Source: Entonaema liquescens (lineage: Eukaryota; Ascomycota; Sordariomycetes; Xylariales; Xylariaceae). Taken from it: a stretch of 64,000 nucleotides of DNA. The translations under genes and the position numbers were made by a program. Positions 21,966 to 34,133 of the stretch are shown in pieces. Within the stretch, counting starts at the first letter, position 1. Each line of letters opens with the position of its first letter. The DNA lies in the NCBI GenBank assembly GCA_902805475.1, contig CADCSX010000005.1:3111501-3175500 (forward strand), read 5' to 3'. The notes beneath the pieces were generated by a model, which ran no database searches, was not told the origin of the DNA, and worked only from the letters and a program-made list of their open reading frames with translations.

Positions 21966-22832
21966 ATTTAATCGATTAACTAATGTGACAATAATATTTA
22001 GTCCATATAACTCTGGTATAAATTGTTTTAACATGTGCTAAAATGATATCATAGTAAATATATCTTGGCCTCGGCGCTGAGGGATTGCTGCAGTGCTACT
22101 TGGGGGCCAGAGGATCTATAATGGTCAGCAATGCACCAGTGCGCTGGAACTCCAATTAGGTAGTTAAACGATACATGCAGCTGTTTACTTATTCAACCCA
22201 GGTAGTTTCAGATCCTGGAATAGAAAGCCCGATCCCAATCATACCTCCTCATACCGTCACTAGTAGAAAGGACCTCGACACAATTATTCTTTTGCTACCA
22301 ACAAAATCTAGGCCACTTAGTATAGTCCTCATGGCATGCGACTTTGGTGTTTTATGGCCGTGCCTATCGAACCTGGGGGTTCTACTTTCGTGGGAGCATA
22401 CGCATCGCAGCTCTTGGCGCAGGAGACTCGATTCTACTGGTCGAAAAATCTACGGATTTCAGCTCGATGCCTACGATATGTAATCGAACTACTTCCTTAC
22501 GCATTAGGATCTAGGCCTAGACGTTTCGGAAAGGTCGCATAGGCCCCCGATTATCTTATAAGGCTGACCCCCTCAGCAAAGCAACATCTTTCGTAACAGG
22601 TATGTTCGCCTCCCCCGGTGTCGACTGTCTTTTATGCCCGGTTTTCGCCATTAAGCTAGGTTCATTTCAATCCTATACTTATGTGGCGCTTACCCATTAT
22701 ACGAATCTTATTACCTTCTATGCTAGGCTGCCTCTTCGTTGAATTATAGCCTATACATCAATCTTCATACAATTGTGAGGGGTCTAGGTACTTGCGGCGA
22801 CTCGTGAGGCCGCAGGCCGGAGTGGACTGATC
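21966..22832. other. NLR gene upstream region
   Basis: No gene recognised. Two overlapping open frames at 22175-22545 lack family motifs. Part may be the lost 5' end of the preceding pseudogene. The rest is the presumed promoter of the NLR-like gene. Confidence 0.4.
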
Positions 22833-25800
22833 ATGGAGGTCGTGGGCTCAGTTGCGTCTATTGCGCAGTTGATTGAGATCACTGCCAAAGTCTTCCACTA
22901 TTGCGTCACGGTAATTGGCGCTTCCAAGATGATTGATGAGTTGGGACGTACATCAAGTATGATGCTACAGCTACTCTATGAAGTCAAGCGACAGGTCGAT
23001 GCGGACGCCGCCATGACCCGCAGCCGCCCTTTAGGGCCCGATGGTCTTATTCGAGAATTGCAAGCATGCCTGATTGACTTATCACGCCAGTTTGAGAAAA
23101 TGAGCTCCAAGGGGTTCATGCAAAAACTACGCTTTGCTCATATGGAAAAGGATATACAAAAAACTATTGAGAAGGCATCACGTATGAACGGCTTTCTGAA
23201 CTCGTGGCTTACACTGGATATTAAGCAGACGACTAAAGCAATTGACGATGGTGTCAAAGCGCTTAATAGCCACGCGGAAGAAGAGATGATTAATGGTAAA
23301 ATTAACGATATCGTGGAGCACTATGCCCCTGTTAGTTTTTCTGAGAAGCACGGAAATGTTGTTCAACAGAGGCAGGATGGCACTGGCCAATGGTTTCTTG
23401 AGTCGGAAGAATTCCAAGACTGGATGCAATCTGCAGGGGGAACTATGTGGTGTTCAGGAGCACCAGGAGCAGGAAAGACAGTTATGGCCTCAATAGCTAT
23501 CGAATATCTCCGCGAGAAGATGCGTGCGAGCGGGGATGGCCGCCTTGCATTTCTCTACTGCGACTATCGCCAGCGCCAGGATCAGAAATCATGGATGATG
23601 CTCGGTAATCTTTGGGCACAGCTCTTCCGACAGCGGGGCCCTTCAGCTACAGAAGTTGAACAACTCTTTGGTGAAATTGCAGCTCGCTTCGACTTTAAAC
23701 CAACTAGAGCCCAGATACTCAACATGATCAGGGATGAGTTGACGAATGGCGCACCGGGAAAGACCTATATCGTTATTGATGCTCTTGACGAGTGCGCAGA
23801 CGAGAATGAAAGGAACGGCTTCATTGATAGTCTTCGTGGTTTACAGCCGTTGGTAAACGTATTAGTTACCTCCCGGACTACCCATTTCGACAATGCTGGC
23901 TTCACCAATGTGCGAGCTTTCCGCTTTATACCTACCAATGAAGACATGAGCACTTATATACACGCACGGATACGAGAATCAAAGAAAATGTCTGGCTATG
24001 TCCAGCGGAAACCAGAGCTAGAGGAGGATATTCGACGTTTAGTGATCGAGAGAGCTAACGGAATGTAAGTTGTATCTCAATGCTACCCGGCGTTCCCTAC
24101 TCGACAACCACATACTGATTACACCGCGTAGGTTCCTCTTATGCAGAATGCATCTTGATTCCTTAAGTAGAGCAATTACCCTCAAAGACCTAAAAAGGGA
24201 GATGGGCCGGATCCCAAAAGGTGAAAACGTCATTAAAGATACATACGATCAAGCCATGGAACGCATTCGAGACCAGGGTGCGAACATAGAGAGATTTGCT
24301 CTGCAAGTTATTCGATGGGTCTGTTTCGCAAGACGTCCGCTGAGATTAGCAGAGCTTCTATGTGCCCTCTCTATCGGCCCGGACGATACAGAGCTTGATG
24401 AAGATGCGATTGGGGAGGAGAGCGATGTTACTAACTATTGTGCTGGTCTGGTTGTCGTGGAAGGCGATAGTAAGACCGTGAGATTCGTTCACTACACTAC
24501 GCAAGAGTATTTCAACTCGCTAAAGGATACAGAAATTCTATCCTATAGCCATGGAGAGATAGCTTTGACCTGCATATCCTTCCTTGGACTAGACGGCCTA
24601 TCCCTCTCGACGAACGGGCCTCTGTCCCGTATATGGTCTCCGCAGGATGAGGCACCATTTTTTGCATACGCTGCTATACATTTTGGATATCACTACGTCC
24701 AAGAGTCAAATTGCCCGGATGTTGAAGAGTCCGAGTACTTGGAGGATACCACAGAGCTATTACGAAACTTTCTGAAGCGTACAGAACATGTTCAACGTGC
24801 GAGCACTTCGATACTCAGGAATATAGGAGGTAGAATATCAGCAATTTTTAACGACCCTACCGTTGAGGATGAAATGCCCGCTGCAGGTATCGCGATGGAT
24901 CTAGCCGCATTTTTTAACGTGATTAGGAGAGAAAGTGAAAATCTCCCATTTGGAGTAACGGTCGAATGGTTATTAGACAACACATCGAAGACAGCAAATA
25001 ACGGCAAAACACGTTTTGGGAATTCTCTTCATTGGGCATGTCTCAATAACGCAGCCGAGTCAATGAAGGTACTTTTGGATAGTCCAGAAGTCGGACTAGA
25101 TGCGAATGCAACTGTAGGGCATGGTATCGGTTGGCTACCGGCAATGGTTTCGGCCGCCTATGCTTCTCTTGGTACTCTCCAGGCGCTCTTAGATCATGGA
25201 ATCGACATATACAGGAAGTCTGCACAAGAATGGCACACGACGTTGCTGGAAGAAGCCATATGGTGGGCTCATGCCGTGAAGGGGTCTGACAAGACGATAC
25301 TGATAGAGGCGATACTGCAGAAGGACACGCCCGGCAAATTACTGCTCTTACGAGATGTGTACTCTAGCACGGCGCTCATAGAAGCAGTGCGTACGGCAGA
25401 TTTCAGCGTATTCGAGTGTGTCATGAAATACCATAACAGGATCGAATCAACTGCTAGAAGAAGCGAGGCAATCCTTACTTGCGATTTCCATAGGAGGACA
25501 ATATTACACTGGGCCGTAGTGGATTCTTCTCTCGCGTTCAGGAGTTCCGATGGAGGTGCGACCTCGGGTATCATCCGAATACTCGAAACACTTTTGGACA
25601 GTCCATATGCAGGCATTCTCCTGAAATGGCGTGACCAGAAAGGCGATACGCCCTTCGAGGCAGCCATCCGCCGAAATAACATCCAAGCCGTTGAGACTAT
25701 CCTCAAGAAGCATGATGAACACAATTTCCCGGATTTTTTCCCACCTCAAGTAGTATCCGGTCTGAATCTTGCTGCTAGAGTGGCGGGTTCTTCCGTTATT

Positions 25801-26997
25801 GATTTACTACTGAGCAATATTAATGACGACCTTCTCCAAAATCCGGGCACTGATAGTGTATTACACTATGCCGCTGGTGGGAGCAGACCCGAAAACACAG
25901 AATTCTTACTACAAAAGCTCAAGCACCTATATCTGTACGGTTCCCCAGGGGTTAAAGGAAATAGGCCTATCCACTATGCGGCAGCGAGTGGTAACATCGA
26001 CGCTGTAATGGCTTTGTCGAAACAGACAGGGTTCAACATCGATTGTCAGAATGACCAAGGGGAAACCGCATTACATATAGCTGCATGTGGAAACTTGATT
26101 GACATATGTTCAAGTCTTCTGAAGGCCGGCGCAAGTATAAATGTCAAAGACCTGCGCGGTTTCACTCCCCTTACAGCTGCCATCAAGAAACGTTTCCCAG
26201 AAGTTGTACGGTTAATGGCTCACCGTCCAATAACGGAGAGCAGTGATATCGATGACGACGACATTGCCTGGATACAGCAACAACCATGGGGAAACGCTCT
26301 AATCCACGACCCTTCCTCTAACTCAACAGCAGATCCCCCGAGATGGCCAAAAGAGGAAGAAGACATCATAGCCGTAGCGCTTTGCCTGCAGAGGAAACTT
26401 GGGGTATCTAAACACATCCACGTGTCACCTTATATCATATCCCGTATCCTTGACCTAGCGCAATACTGGGTAAAATCCACCAGTGTCCGCGTCAGCATCG
26501 AAAGGGGCGGTGAAGTGCGGAGATGGGGGGACCCCTTAACACCATACATCACGAGCAAAGCCATCAATAGCCTCTCTTCTAAGCCCGTCCGGAGCATCAT
26601 ATTCGAAATCACAAGCCACGACCAAGGCTACTGTTCCGATCCTAGTAGAGGCAAGAGCTGGACCTGGTTCACGGCTGACGTCCACCGTCGCGGAAATACC
26701 TTCTCGCAAGATCTGGCTAGTCCACAGGACCAAGGGGCTACGAACAGAGAGATCTACCTTGCGCATAATTGCGGCGCTAATATACAGTGGCATACCCGTA
26801 CGCTGTCGTGGAATCTCGGCGATCTCACGGAGGCGGACACCGAGCGCGATTCTTGGATCAAGGCCTTGGCACCGGGAGACAGGGTCCTCGTCTTGCCGCA
26901 CGCTCGGTACCCGGGCTGGGAGAATTGGGTCCGCCGTGTAAAAATTGACATATACACAACATGCTTAAGGAGCAGTGCGAAAGGTTGGCTACAGTAG
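22833..26997 (+). CDS. NLR-like STAND protein: helical N-domain, NACHT, ankyrins, C-terminal SHDQG domain
   Basis: Two exons joined over a 67-base intron (24065-24131) encode 1365 aa. The N-terminal about 190 residues (EVVGSVASIAQLIEITAKVF) look like the Helo-like fungal N-terminal domain of STAND proteins. NACHT follows, with Walker A GAPGAGKTVMAS near residues 209-216 and Walker B VIDALDEC near 312-319; RANGMFLLCRMHLDSL closes it across the intron. A winged-helix-like section precedes ankyrin repeats at about 700-1110 (SLHWACLNNAAESMKVLLD, ALHIAACGNLIDICSSLLKAG). From about 1227 to the end is a separate domain starting VRSIIFEITSHDQGY with SWTWF, LAHNCGANIQWHTRTLSWNLGD and GDRVLVLPHARYPGWENWV, probably a beta-sandwich. 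NLRs sense non-self and trigger cell death; the ligand here is unknown. Confidence 0.9.
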
Positions 26998-27932
26998 GAG
27001 AGCGGAAGAGTTCATTTTATTATTCTAGGGTTCTCTAATATTATACATACTATATTATAGGCTCGGGAATATAGAGGTTTTTAAGGGCCTCGTTTGTATG
27101 GAGTCCGTAAACGAGAAGCATTTAAACGTGTTGTTTAAATCTATGAGCGTACTAGTCGACCTATCAAAGATTAGGACGATCAGTACTTCCGATAAAGAGC
27201 ATGGTGGTGCGGAATGCAGCACTTATGTAGTCCTACGTGGCGATATGCAGCCTTCCGTATATCTGCAAGGGGTTAGGGTCGTACGCAACTCGAGCACACA
27301 AAAACGCCATCGCCTTTTAACCCAACAGAGTTATATACTTATATAGCAGGTCAAAGTAGAACCAAACCATCAAATAGCAGTAGGGAATGCTGAGATGGAC
27401 CACCATATTAACTCGGAGTCAGTCTATAGATACTTGCTTTCGAATCAGAAGCTTGCTATTCACCCCACGCACAGAGTATAGGTTCCACGATAATTATCGG
27501 TTTTGCACATATAACCCCTCCTTCCGGCACTCGTGTTTGAGAACGGAAGCACAGTCCAATCATCTTTTATAGCCTATCTCGATCTGGTAATACACCTCAA
27601 AAACATCCATGTATGCACAGCCTCCCGCGTGGGCATACGTAAGCGCCTATGTACGATTGAGTGGTGCTCCTTTTCCTTTTTCACGGGTACGTACAGCTTA
27701 GGCATCATGCAAATGAGGAGATATTGAGCATGCCTCGACAACCAATGAAGATAAGAAAACGGCGAGCTTCACCGCAATCTCACTTGCAGCGTCGATCGAT
27801 CTCGGGAGGTCTAATTGGACTCGAAAGTAGATCTTTTCTCCGACTTCTCCTCATATTTTCTTTTGAAAATATTTGCCATCTTACCACCCTTATACTAAGA
27901 CGGTAAGCCGTCAAATGATTTTCATCTCCAAG
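26998..27932. other. Intergenic spacer before fluG
   Basis: An 82-codon open frame at 27098-27346 has no known motif and an AT-rich surround, so I do not call it. The last part is the presumed fluG promoter. Confidence 0.4.
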
Positions 27933-30619
27933 ATGGCTTCAGTCTACGACAATCTCAAGCTACTCAATGCCGCTATCGACACCACCCCTCTTATTGATAA
28001 CCACGCACACCCTTTACTTACCCCGGAGAACGCGAGTGAGCACTCTTTGCTATCCATTGCTTCTGAAGCGGACGGGTCCGCCCTCGCCGACTCTAAGAAA
28101 GGACTCCCTCATCTCCGGGCCGTTAAACACCTAGCCAGTGTTCTCGGCTGCGAGCAGACATGGGAAGCCGTAAAGGCGGCCGTCAAGCGCAAACGACTTG
28201 AATCGCGCGACGCTTGGATTAAGCGCTGCTTTGACGGCATCGAGACTATCTTGATCGACGATGGACTGGATGCAGAAGGGAAAGCTGAGACTTATTCGTG
28301 GCATAGCCAATTCACCAAGAGCAAATGCAAGCGCATCGTTAGGATTGAGACCGTAGCGGAGGATATTATAGCCCGCGACTTCATCGGGCACAATGGAGCT
28401 GCTCCAAAGGTGGAGTGCAACACCAGTGAGTTCCAAAGGCGATTTACGGAAACGATGATACAGCTTGCTGCTGATCCTGACGTTGCTGGTTTCAAGTCTA
28501 TCGTCTGTTACCGGCACGGGCTGGACGTTTTGCCCTTTAGAGAGATAGACGATAACGAGGTGCATAGAGAATTTGAGCAGATCATAAGCGAAGGGTTCAT
28601 TCCTGGGGAACCCGCATCTGGGTTTTCGCTAGTGAAGAGATTGTCTCGTCTATCCCTCAACAGTCTGATTGTCCATTATACTGCGGTCGTGGCTGTGAAT
28701 TCTGGGAAGCCAGTGCAATTCCATACGGGCCTCGGCGATACTGACATTAGACTTACCCGGTCATCGCCCTCGCACCTTCAAACCTTCATTGAAGAACATC
28801 CCTCGCTCAAGATTGTACTTCTCCACTCCGGATATCCTTGGACCAGGGAGACGGCGTACCTGGCAGCCATGTACCCGGACGTATACGCTGATATCGGCGA
28901 AGTATTTCCCTATCTGAGCCGTCAAGGTCAAGAAGGTGTCCTGAGAGAAATGCTGGAACTATGCCCGTGGTCTAAGATTATCTGCAGCACGGACGGACAT
29001 ACGCATCCGGAAATGTACTTGACTACAACAACTCAGCTTCGCTCGGTCCTCAAGACTGTAAGCACCTAGGCCCTGCAGACTCCCAGTTTTAGCTAGCTAA
29101 TGTGATTCAGGTATTGGGAGAGCTAGTGCAGACCCAACAGCTCGATGAGAAACAAGCAGTCCAACTTGTTCAAGATATCTTATTTAACAATTCGAAGAAG
29201 CTTTATAAACTCGAAACAGAAACTACTCTTCCTAGTCTTGCACAGTTGACTACCGTCCCAAGCACCAACTTGAGTAACCAAGCAATTATCCAAAAACTTC
29301 ACAGCCTAAACGCCAAGTATCTGCGCATCTACTGGCACGACTACACATCCAGCAACAAATGCCGACTCATCCCAATCAAACAAGTGATCAAGACGCTGTC
29401 GAGCGGTAAACCTCTAACCTTATCCCTCGCCAAAGCCAGTTTCGGAATGACGCAGCTCGACGTGCTAATCCCTCAAGTCACGGCGACCGGCATGTACACA
29501 GCGCATCCAGACTGGTCGAGCCTGAAGCCGGGCCCTACCGACGGCCACGTCAGCTGTTTCGCATACTTTACAGAACTAGACGGCTCGGAGTCGGTCTTGT
29601 GTCCAAGGACGATTCTGCGCAACACGGTGCAGAAAGCAGCGGATCAAGGACTAACCTTCCTTCTCGGCTTCGAGGTCGAATTCCTCGTCCTGGAGCGAAA
29701 CCCAGACGCATCCGAATCCGACTTCAACAAATTCCGGACACTGAGCGGCGACGGCCATAGCTGGTCGATGTCGAGAGTGCTTGCGGACTGGGGCCGCGAG
29801 GGCAGCTTCGCCACGGCCGTCGACGAGATCCTAGACAGTCTTGACGCGGCGGGCATCGAGGTCGAGCAATTCCACCCGGAGAACGCGCCGGGGCAATTCG
29901 AGCTCGTGCTGTCCCCGCTACCACCACTCGAAGCGTGCGACAGCGTCCTGCACGCGCGCCAAATCCTCGAATCCGTGTCGGCGCGCCACGGCTTCCGCGT
30001 AACCCTGCACCCGAAGCCGTTCGCGACGAAGTGCGGGTCCGCCTCGCACATGCACATGTCGATCGGGACTCCCGGGGGTGACGACGACGCGCGGGCCGCC
30101 GTGTACGAGCCGTTCTACGCGGGTATCCTAGAGCACTTCCGGGCGGTGGTCGCGTTCACGAACGGCAACGCGACGAGCTACGAGCGCATGGTGGACAGCG
30201 CGTGGGCGGGCGGGCGGTGGATCGCCTGGGGCACGCAGAACAAGGAGCTGCCGCTGCGCAAGATCGCGGGCAGCCACTGGGAGGTCAAAGTGCTGGACGG
30301 CCTGGCGAACCCGTACTTTGCGGTCGCGGCGCTGCTGACCGCCGGGATGGAGGGCGTGCGGAGAAAAGCGCCGCTGACGTGGAAGGATTGCGAGGGGGAT
30401 CCCGCGCGCTTTACCGCAGAGGAGAGGGCTGAGTTGGGTATCGAGAAGATGTTCCCGGCGGATTTGCGGGAGGCGCTCCAGGTGCTTCGGGACGATGAAA
30501 GTCTTGGTTTAGACGGGGCATTCGTACAGCGGTATATTCATGTCAAGGAAGCTGAGTTGGCGTTGGTAGAGCCCATGACGGCAGAGGAACGCCGGCAGTG
30601 GATAATTGAGAGATATTAA
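27933..30619 (+). CDS. fluG: FluG-type amidohydrolase-glutamine synthetase fusion
   Basis: Two exons (27933-29057, 29111-30619; 53-base intron) give 877 aa. The first half is an amidohydrolase-2 domain: LIDNHAHPLL with the metal-binding His pair, PVQFHTGLGDTDI, IVLLHSGYPW and KIICSTDGHTHPE. The second half is a type-I-like glutamine synthetase domain: RIYWHDYTSSNKCR, LGFEVEFLVLE, EQFHPENAPGQFE, SHMHMSIG and WGTQNKELPLRKI. This fusion is characteristic of Aspergillus FluG, which is needed for an extracellular signal that starts asexual sporulation. An alternative ATG at 27915 would add six residues. Codon GC rises sharply in the synthetase half. Neighbours do not suggest a pathway. Orthology in sporulation is inference; other FluG-like proteins have different roles. 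Confidence 0.88.
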
Positions 30620-30876
30620 GGACGTTAGATTAGAATATGATGAAGTCTGGTCAGATGTATTCGTCTATGTATAGGTTATATATTAATCTCATGGTATCGG
30701 ATATTCCTCTTGCAACAAGACTTTGCTGGTAAATGGAATTTGATGTCTTATAAGTTAGTATATTAGTAGAATAAAGGGGTATTATCCACATTTCAAGAAG
30801 CACGTTGACAATGTTGTGAAATACCTGGTACAGTCTGGATATTATCCTTAATGGAAGATTTAAAGTGATCATTAAT

Positions 30877-32118
30877 CTAATCGAACGTAATCTTCTTGCC
30901 CTGGGGCTTCACAACAGCACCAGTAAGATACGTCGCCACACCCGCATCTCCGTACGCAGGCTTCGCCGACTTTTCGCTCTTCTCTCCCAACGCCGCTTCG
31001 TCCTTCTTCCTATCAGCACCAGCATGGCCATCCGTTCTCCGCGGCGGTCTAGACTCTCTCTTCGTACCTCCCTGCGCATCCCTGCCCTTCCCATACCTCT
31101 TCTTATACCTCGCCTGATCATCCTCCGCCGCCTCGATCTTCAGCTCTCGGCCCCGGAGACGATTCACCCACCACTTGCGCATCTTGAATTTCTTCTCCTC
31201 CCGCGCGTCTCCGTCTTTCCCGTCGTCGTCGTCGCGGAAGTCTTCCTCCGTCTCGATCTCCTCCTTGATCTTGACGAACCCTTTCACCGCCCACCCCGCC
31301 GCCTCGGGATCCTTGAACTTGACCCACCCGAATCCCTTGCACTTCCCGCTATCCTCGAACGTAGCTACCTTGACCCATTCGATCTCGCCGCACTTGTCGA
31401 AGTGCGCGCGTAGGTCGTCTTCTGTGGTCTGGAAGGAGAGGTTCCCGACGTAGATCTTGCGGCTGGTGCTGGCGGGGGTTTTGTCCGCTGCTTGACCGTT
31501 CGTAGTAGCACCGGTAGTAGTAGCGTTTCCGTTCTCGGGCTGTTTGCTAGGACGCCCTTCGTATGAGTTGGAGTTCTTGATTAACACTTTTCGTCCGCTG
31601 AGCTCGGTTTCCGTCAATGCCATTGCGGCGACAAATGCTGGTTCCGCGTTGAAGTCCACGTATGCGAAACCCTTGTTCTGGGTCTTCGGCGCATCCTCAC
31701 TATTACCGTATCTCCTATCTGGGGTATATTTACTCGTTGGTAGGTTGACTCTCGTGATATTATCCTCTTTTATCATACCACCCGAGCTTTCCACCAGCCA
31801 TTTGAATAATTCCACCCTTGTTACAGTGAAGGGTAAGTTCCCTATCCATATGCCATGTTCAGAGCGTTGGGACTTCTTATCTCCCTTCCCACCTTTCGGT
31901 ATCGGTAACTCGTCTTCGGACTCTGCCTCGTCGTCACTTTTGGGCTTTTCGGGGAGCGGCTTGCCTTTCTTGAGGAGTCGCTTCGCTTTTTTGGATGGCG
32001 GTTCGGGTAGTGATAGATCTACTTCGATCTCATCGATTTGCGACTTGCGTTTCTTGGACAAATCATTTGTCTCTGGTACGGTAGGCTTCTCTGTTTCTGT
32101 TACTACTTCGGTCGCCAT
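30877..32118 (-). CDS. NOP13: Nucleolar RNA-binding protein, two RRMs (NOP13-like)
   Basis: Intronless, 413 aa, ATG 32118. A charged N-terminus with KKAKRLLKKGK nuclear-localisation-like text and an acidic patch is followed by RRM1 (GIWIGNLPF as RNP2, NKGFAYVDF as RNP1) and RRM2 (RKIYVGNLSF, CKGFGWVKF). The C-terminal tail is Arg/Lys/Gly-rich. An acidic insert EETEEDF-DDDDGKDGD and the K-WWVNRLRGRELKIEA motif lie within or after RRM2. This layout matches the pre-60S-associated nucleolar protein Nop13 of yeast. It likely acts in ribosome assembly. Its stop is 258 bases from fluG's stop, tail to tail. Symbol assignment is by architecture. Confidence 0.82.
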   Translation of the reverse strand: MATEVVTETEKPTVPETNDLSKKRKSQIDEIEVDLSLPEPPSKKAKRLLKKGKPLPEKPKSDDEAESEDELPIPKGGKGDKKSQRSEHGIWIGNLPFTVTRVELFKWLVESSGGMIKEDNITRVNLPTSKYTPDRRYGNSEDAPKTQNKGFAYVDFNAEPAFVAAMALTETELSGRKVLIKNSNSYEGRPSKQPENGNATTTGATTNGQAADKTPASTSRKIYVGNLSFQTTEDDLRAHFDKCGEIEWVKVATFEDSGKCKGFGWVKFKDPEAAGWAVKGFVKIKEEIETEEDFRDDDDGKDGDAREEKKFKMRKWWVNRLRGRELKIEAAEDDQARYKKRYGKGRDAQGGTKRESRPPRRTDGHAGADRKKDEAALGEKSEKSAKPAYGDAGVATYLTGAVVKPQGKKITFD

Positions 32119-32639
32119 GATTGTTCTGAGGCTTCCGAATTAAGTTTATTATTTAAATATTGTTGGAAAAGTAGATTGATACGTGCTTCTGATTGACGTT
32201 GAAAATGTTGAAGGATGTAACTTTTACCAAATTTTTATGGAGCTGATAAGATAAGATATAAATTCTCTTGGTTGCATATGTTATTTAGTTGGATAGGGGT
32301 ATCATATGCGTATATCCAGTTACCCCTGAACACCGCTTCACTCTACCAACCGTACTAACTGCTTATTTGCAACATATACTCAAGGATAGCTACAAAAGAA
32401 ACCTTTCATTACATTACATTTTATGTACCTTGTTAGATAAGTTTAAACCGATATCCCTAACGTCAATTCATGGGAACTACCAGCTCATACCAGGATACTT
32501 CCGTCCTAATATACCATATCCTATTCTTAAGCAATACTTTGGTAGCTGCTCTTTTGGGGTTTGGGAAGGATTGGGGAAAGTTGTAAATATTCATATCTAT
32601 ATCTGGCCTACGTATCTCATAGAAAACCACCTATGTATC
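32119..32639. other. Intergenic spacer
   Basis: Promoter of the RRM gene and 3' flank of the kinase gene. No element recognised. Confidence 0.5.
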
Positions 32640-33679
32640 TCACTTGTGAACCCAATTCCCATCCTCCTTGCTCTTTATGATCTCATGTACATCGACCCTC
32701 TCCTTTACAACCTGCGCTCCATTCACGAGATCATTCTCATCAGCCCGCTTCCCAGCTTCCTCCTCGTCCTTCGCAATGCCCGCCTCAACATGCCTCTTCA
32801 CCAGCCTCCGCCTCGCAGTTTCGAAGTCTACATCTACAAACCACCTCTCGTCCATGAGCTGCGCCGCCTCGCGCCACTAACCATGCCAAGAGTTAGCAGA
32901 CGTATCCCAAGATGCGAAAAGTTTATAAGTCTTTCAGGAACGCAATCCTCCCTCCTCAAGTCATTCCTGGCATGGTGTTCTTCGCAGAAATAAAATAAGA
33001 CAACCGAAAAAAAAAAAACACATACCGGCTCCCTGTCCAGACACACGTAATTCCCCTCGAAAACCACAATCCTATGCGTCGGCAGGATCGCTATATCATC
33101 CGGCTTCGGATCCTTGACTGCGTGGTCGAAGCTCGGCGCGTACACCGGTTCCAGCGGTGGTGGCGGCACAGCACGCAGCGACTTGACCAGAGCCAGGAAC
33201 GCGGGCCCGTCGAAGGTGAACTCGGCGCCGCGCCGCGCGTGGGCGAGCGCCGGGTCCGGCATGGCGGAGAGCTGCGCCCGCGTCAGGTGGTACCCGTCCA
33301 TGGGCACGAAGACGGCGGGCGGCACGGCGTGTGGGATTTCCGGGTGCAGGCTCGCGTGTCGCGCGTTGAGGGCTGCGGTGACGATTTGGGAAAGTGTTGT
33401 TTTGCCTGAGGGGGTGGTTAATACATAAGTACCTATCTACTTGTGCATTCTCCGATATAAGAGGCGATGAGTAGATACTTACCTGAGCCTGGGATCCCGG
33501 CAATCGCGATTACTAAAAGGGGTTTTGATGTTAGATGTATAGGTAGATATATATATAAGAGGTACCTATTATATTTTGGATTGTAGGTTTCCATGTGACT
33601 TACAAAGCCTACGGTCTGCGGGGAGCTGTTGGAATTTCTCCCAAGCTTTGTCCACGAGCCGAGCTACCTGGTCCTCCAT
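32640..33679 (-). CDS. YFH7-like P-loop kinase (uridine kinase/phosphoribulokinase superfamily)
   Basis: Four exons (33679-33604, 33512-33483, 33405-33026, 32876-32640) give 240 aa in frame. Walker A GIPGSGKTT is split by an intron: a 30-base micro-exon ends in GIPGS plus one base, and the next exon supplies GKTT. Further motifs are FVPMDGYHLTR, ARRGAEFTFD, VVFEGNYVCLD and the C-terminal FVDVDFETARRRLVKRHVEAGIAKDEEEA with the Arg-rich lid. Yeast Yfh7 and its fungal relatives share this layout; the phosphate acceptor is not established to my knowledge. It is cytosolic by sequence, with no targeting peptide. The central exon is very GC-rich. Confidence 0.86.
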
Positions 33680-34133
33680 ATCGATCCACAGCTGAGACTA
33701 CCCGACCAAACACAAAAAGCTGAAGAAAACGCTTTAAGGTAATTTAAATAAAATCGGCAATACGATTAACGATTAAATCAGTTCTTGTTATATATAACTA
33801 GAGATGTTATGAACCAAGTATCAAGTCTCGGATTTGGAGAAGAAGAAGTCAAGTTCCCAGTCTAAGTCACTTCCCACAACCCCATTGGTCCATCCCCTCA
33901 CCCGGGCGCGGGAAGTTGTGCGACCCGCCGCGGGTCGCACGCATGCTGATGTCGAACTCGAATTACACGCAAACTTACAGGTTCCCAACCAACTCAAATC
34001 CCCATTCCCACAAACAACCAAGCACCGGTTTCGAAAACGGGTTCCCCCCTCCCCCCCCTCGCACTCCCTCTTTTCTCTTACTAGTATAACATAACATAAC
34101 ATAATATAACATAACATAACCCCGCCCCCAACG
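33680..34133. promoter_or_regulatory. Divergent promoter region with an ATAAC pentamer repeat
   Basis: Shared upstream region of the kinase (minus) and the small acidic protein (plus). It has a C-rich tract and then ATAAC-type pentamers at 34086-34120, ending 14 bases before the ATG, so the repeat is probably in the 5' UTR. Around 33925-33945 a short CCGCGGG inverted motif is seen. No known factor site is claimed. Confidence 0.4.
34086..34120. repeat. (ATAAC)n microsatellite
   Basis: About seven imperfect ATAAC/ATAAT units immediately before ATG 34134. Likely length-variable between strains. Confidence 0.75.

Noticed and set aside
22175..22545. Two open frames of 102 and 68 codons upstream of the NLR gene
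   Set aside because: No family motif; probably promoter or relic DNA.
27098..27346. 82-codon frame between NLR and fluG
   Set aside because: No motif or splice context; left uncalled.
32289..32993. 234-codon plus-strand frame opposite the 3' half of the kinase
   Set aside because: Antisense to the kinase's last exon and AT-rich beyond it; no domain.
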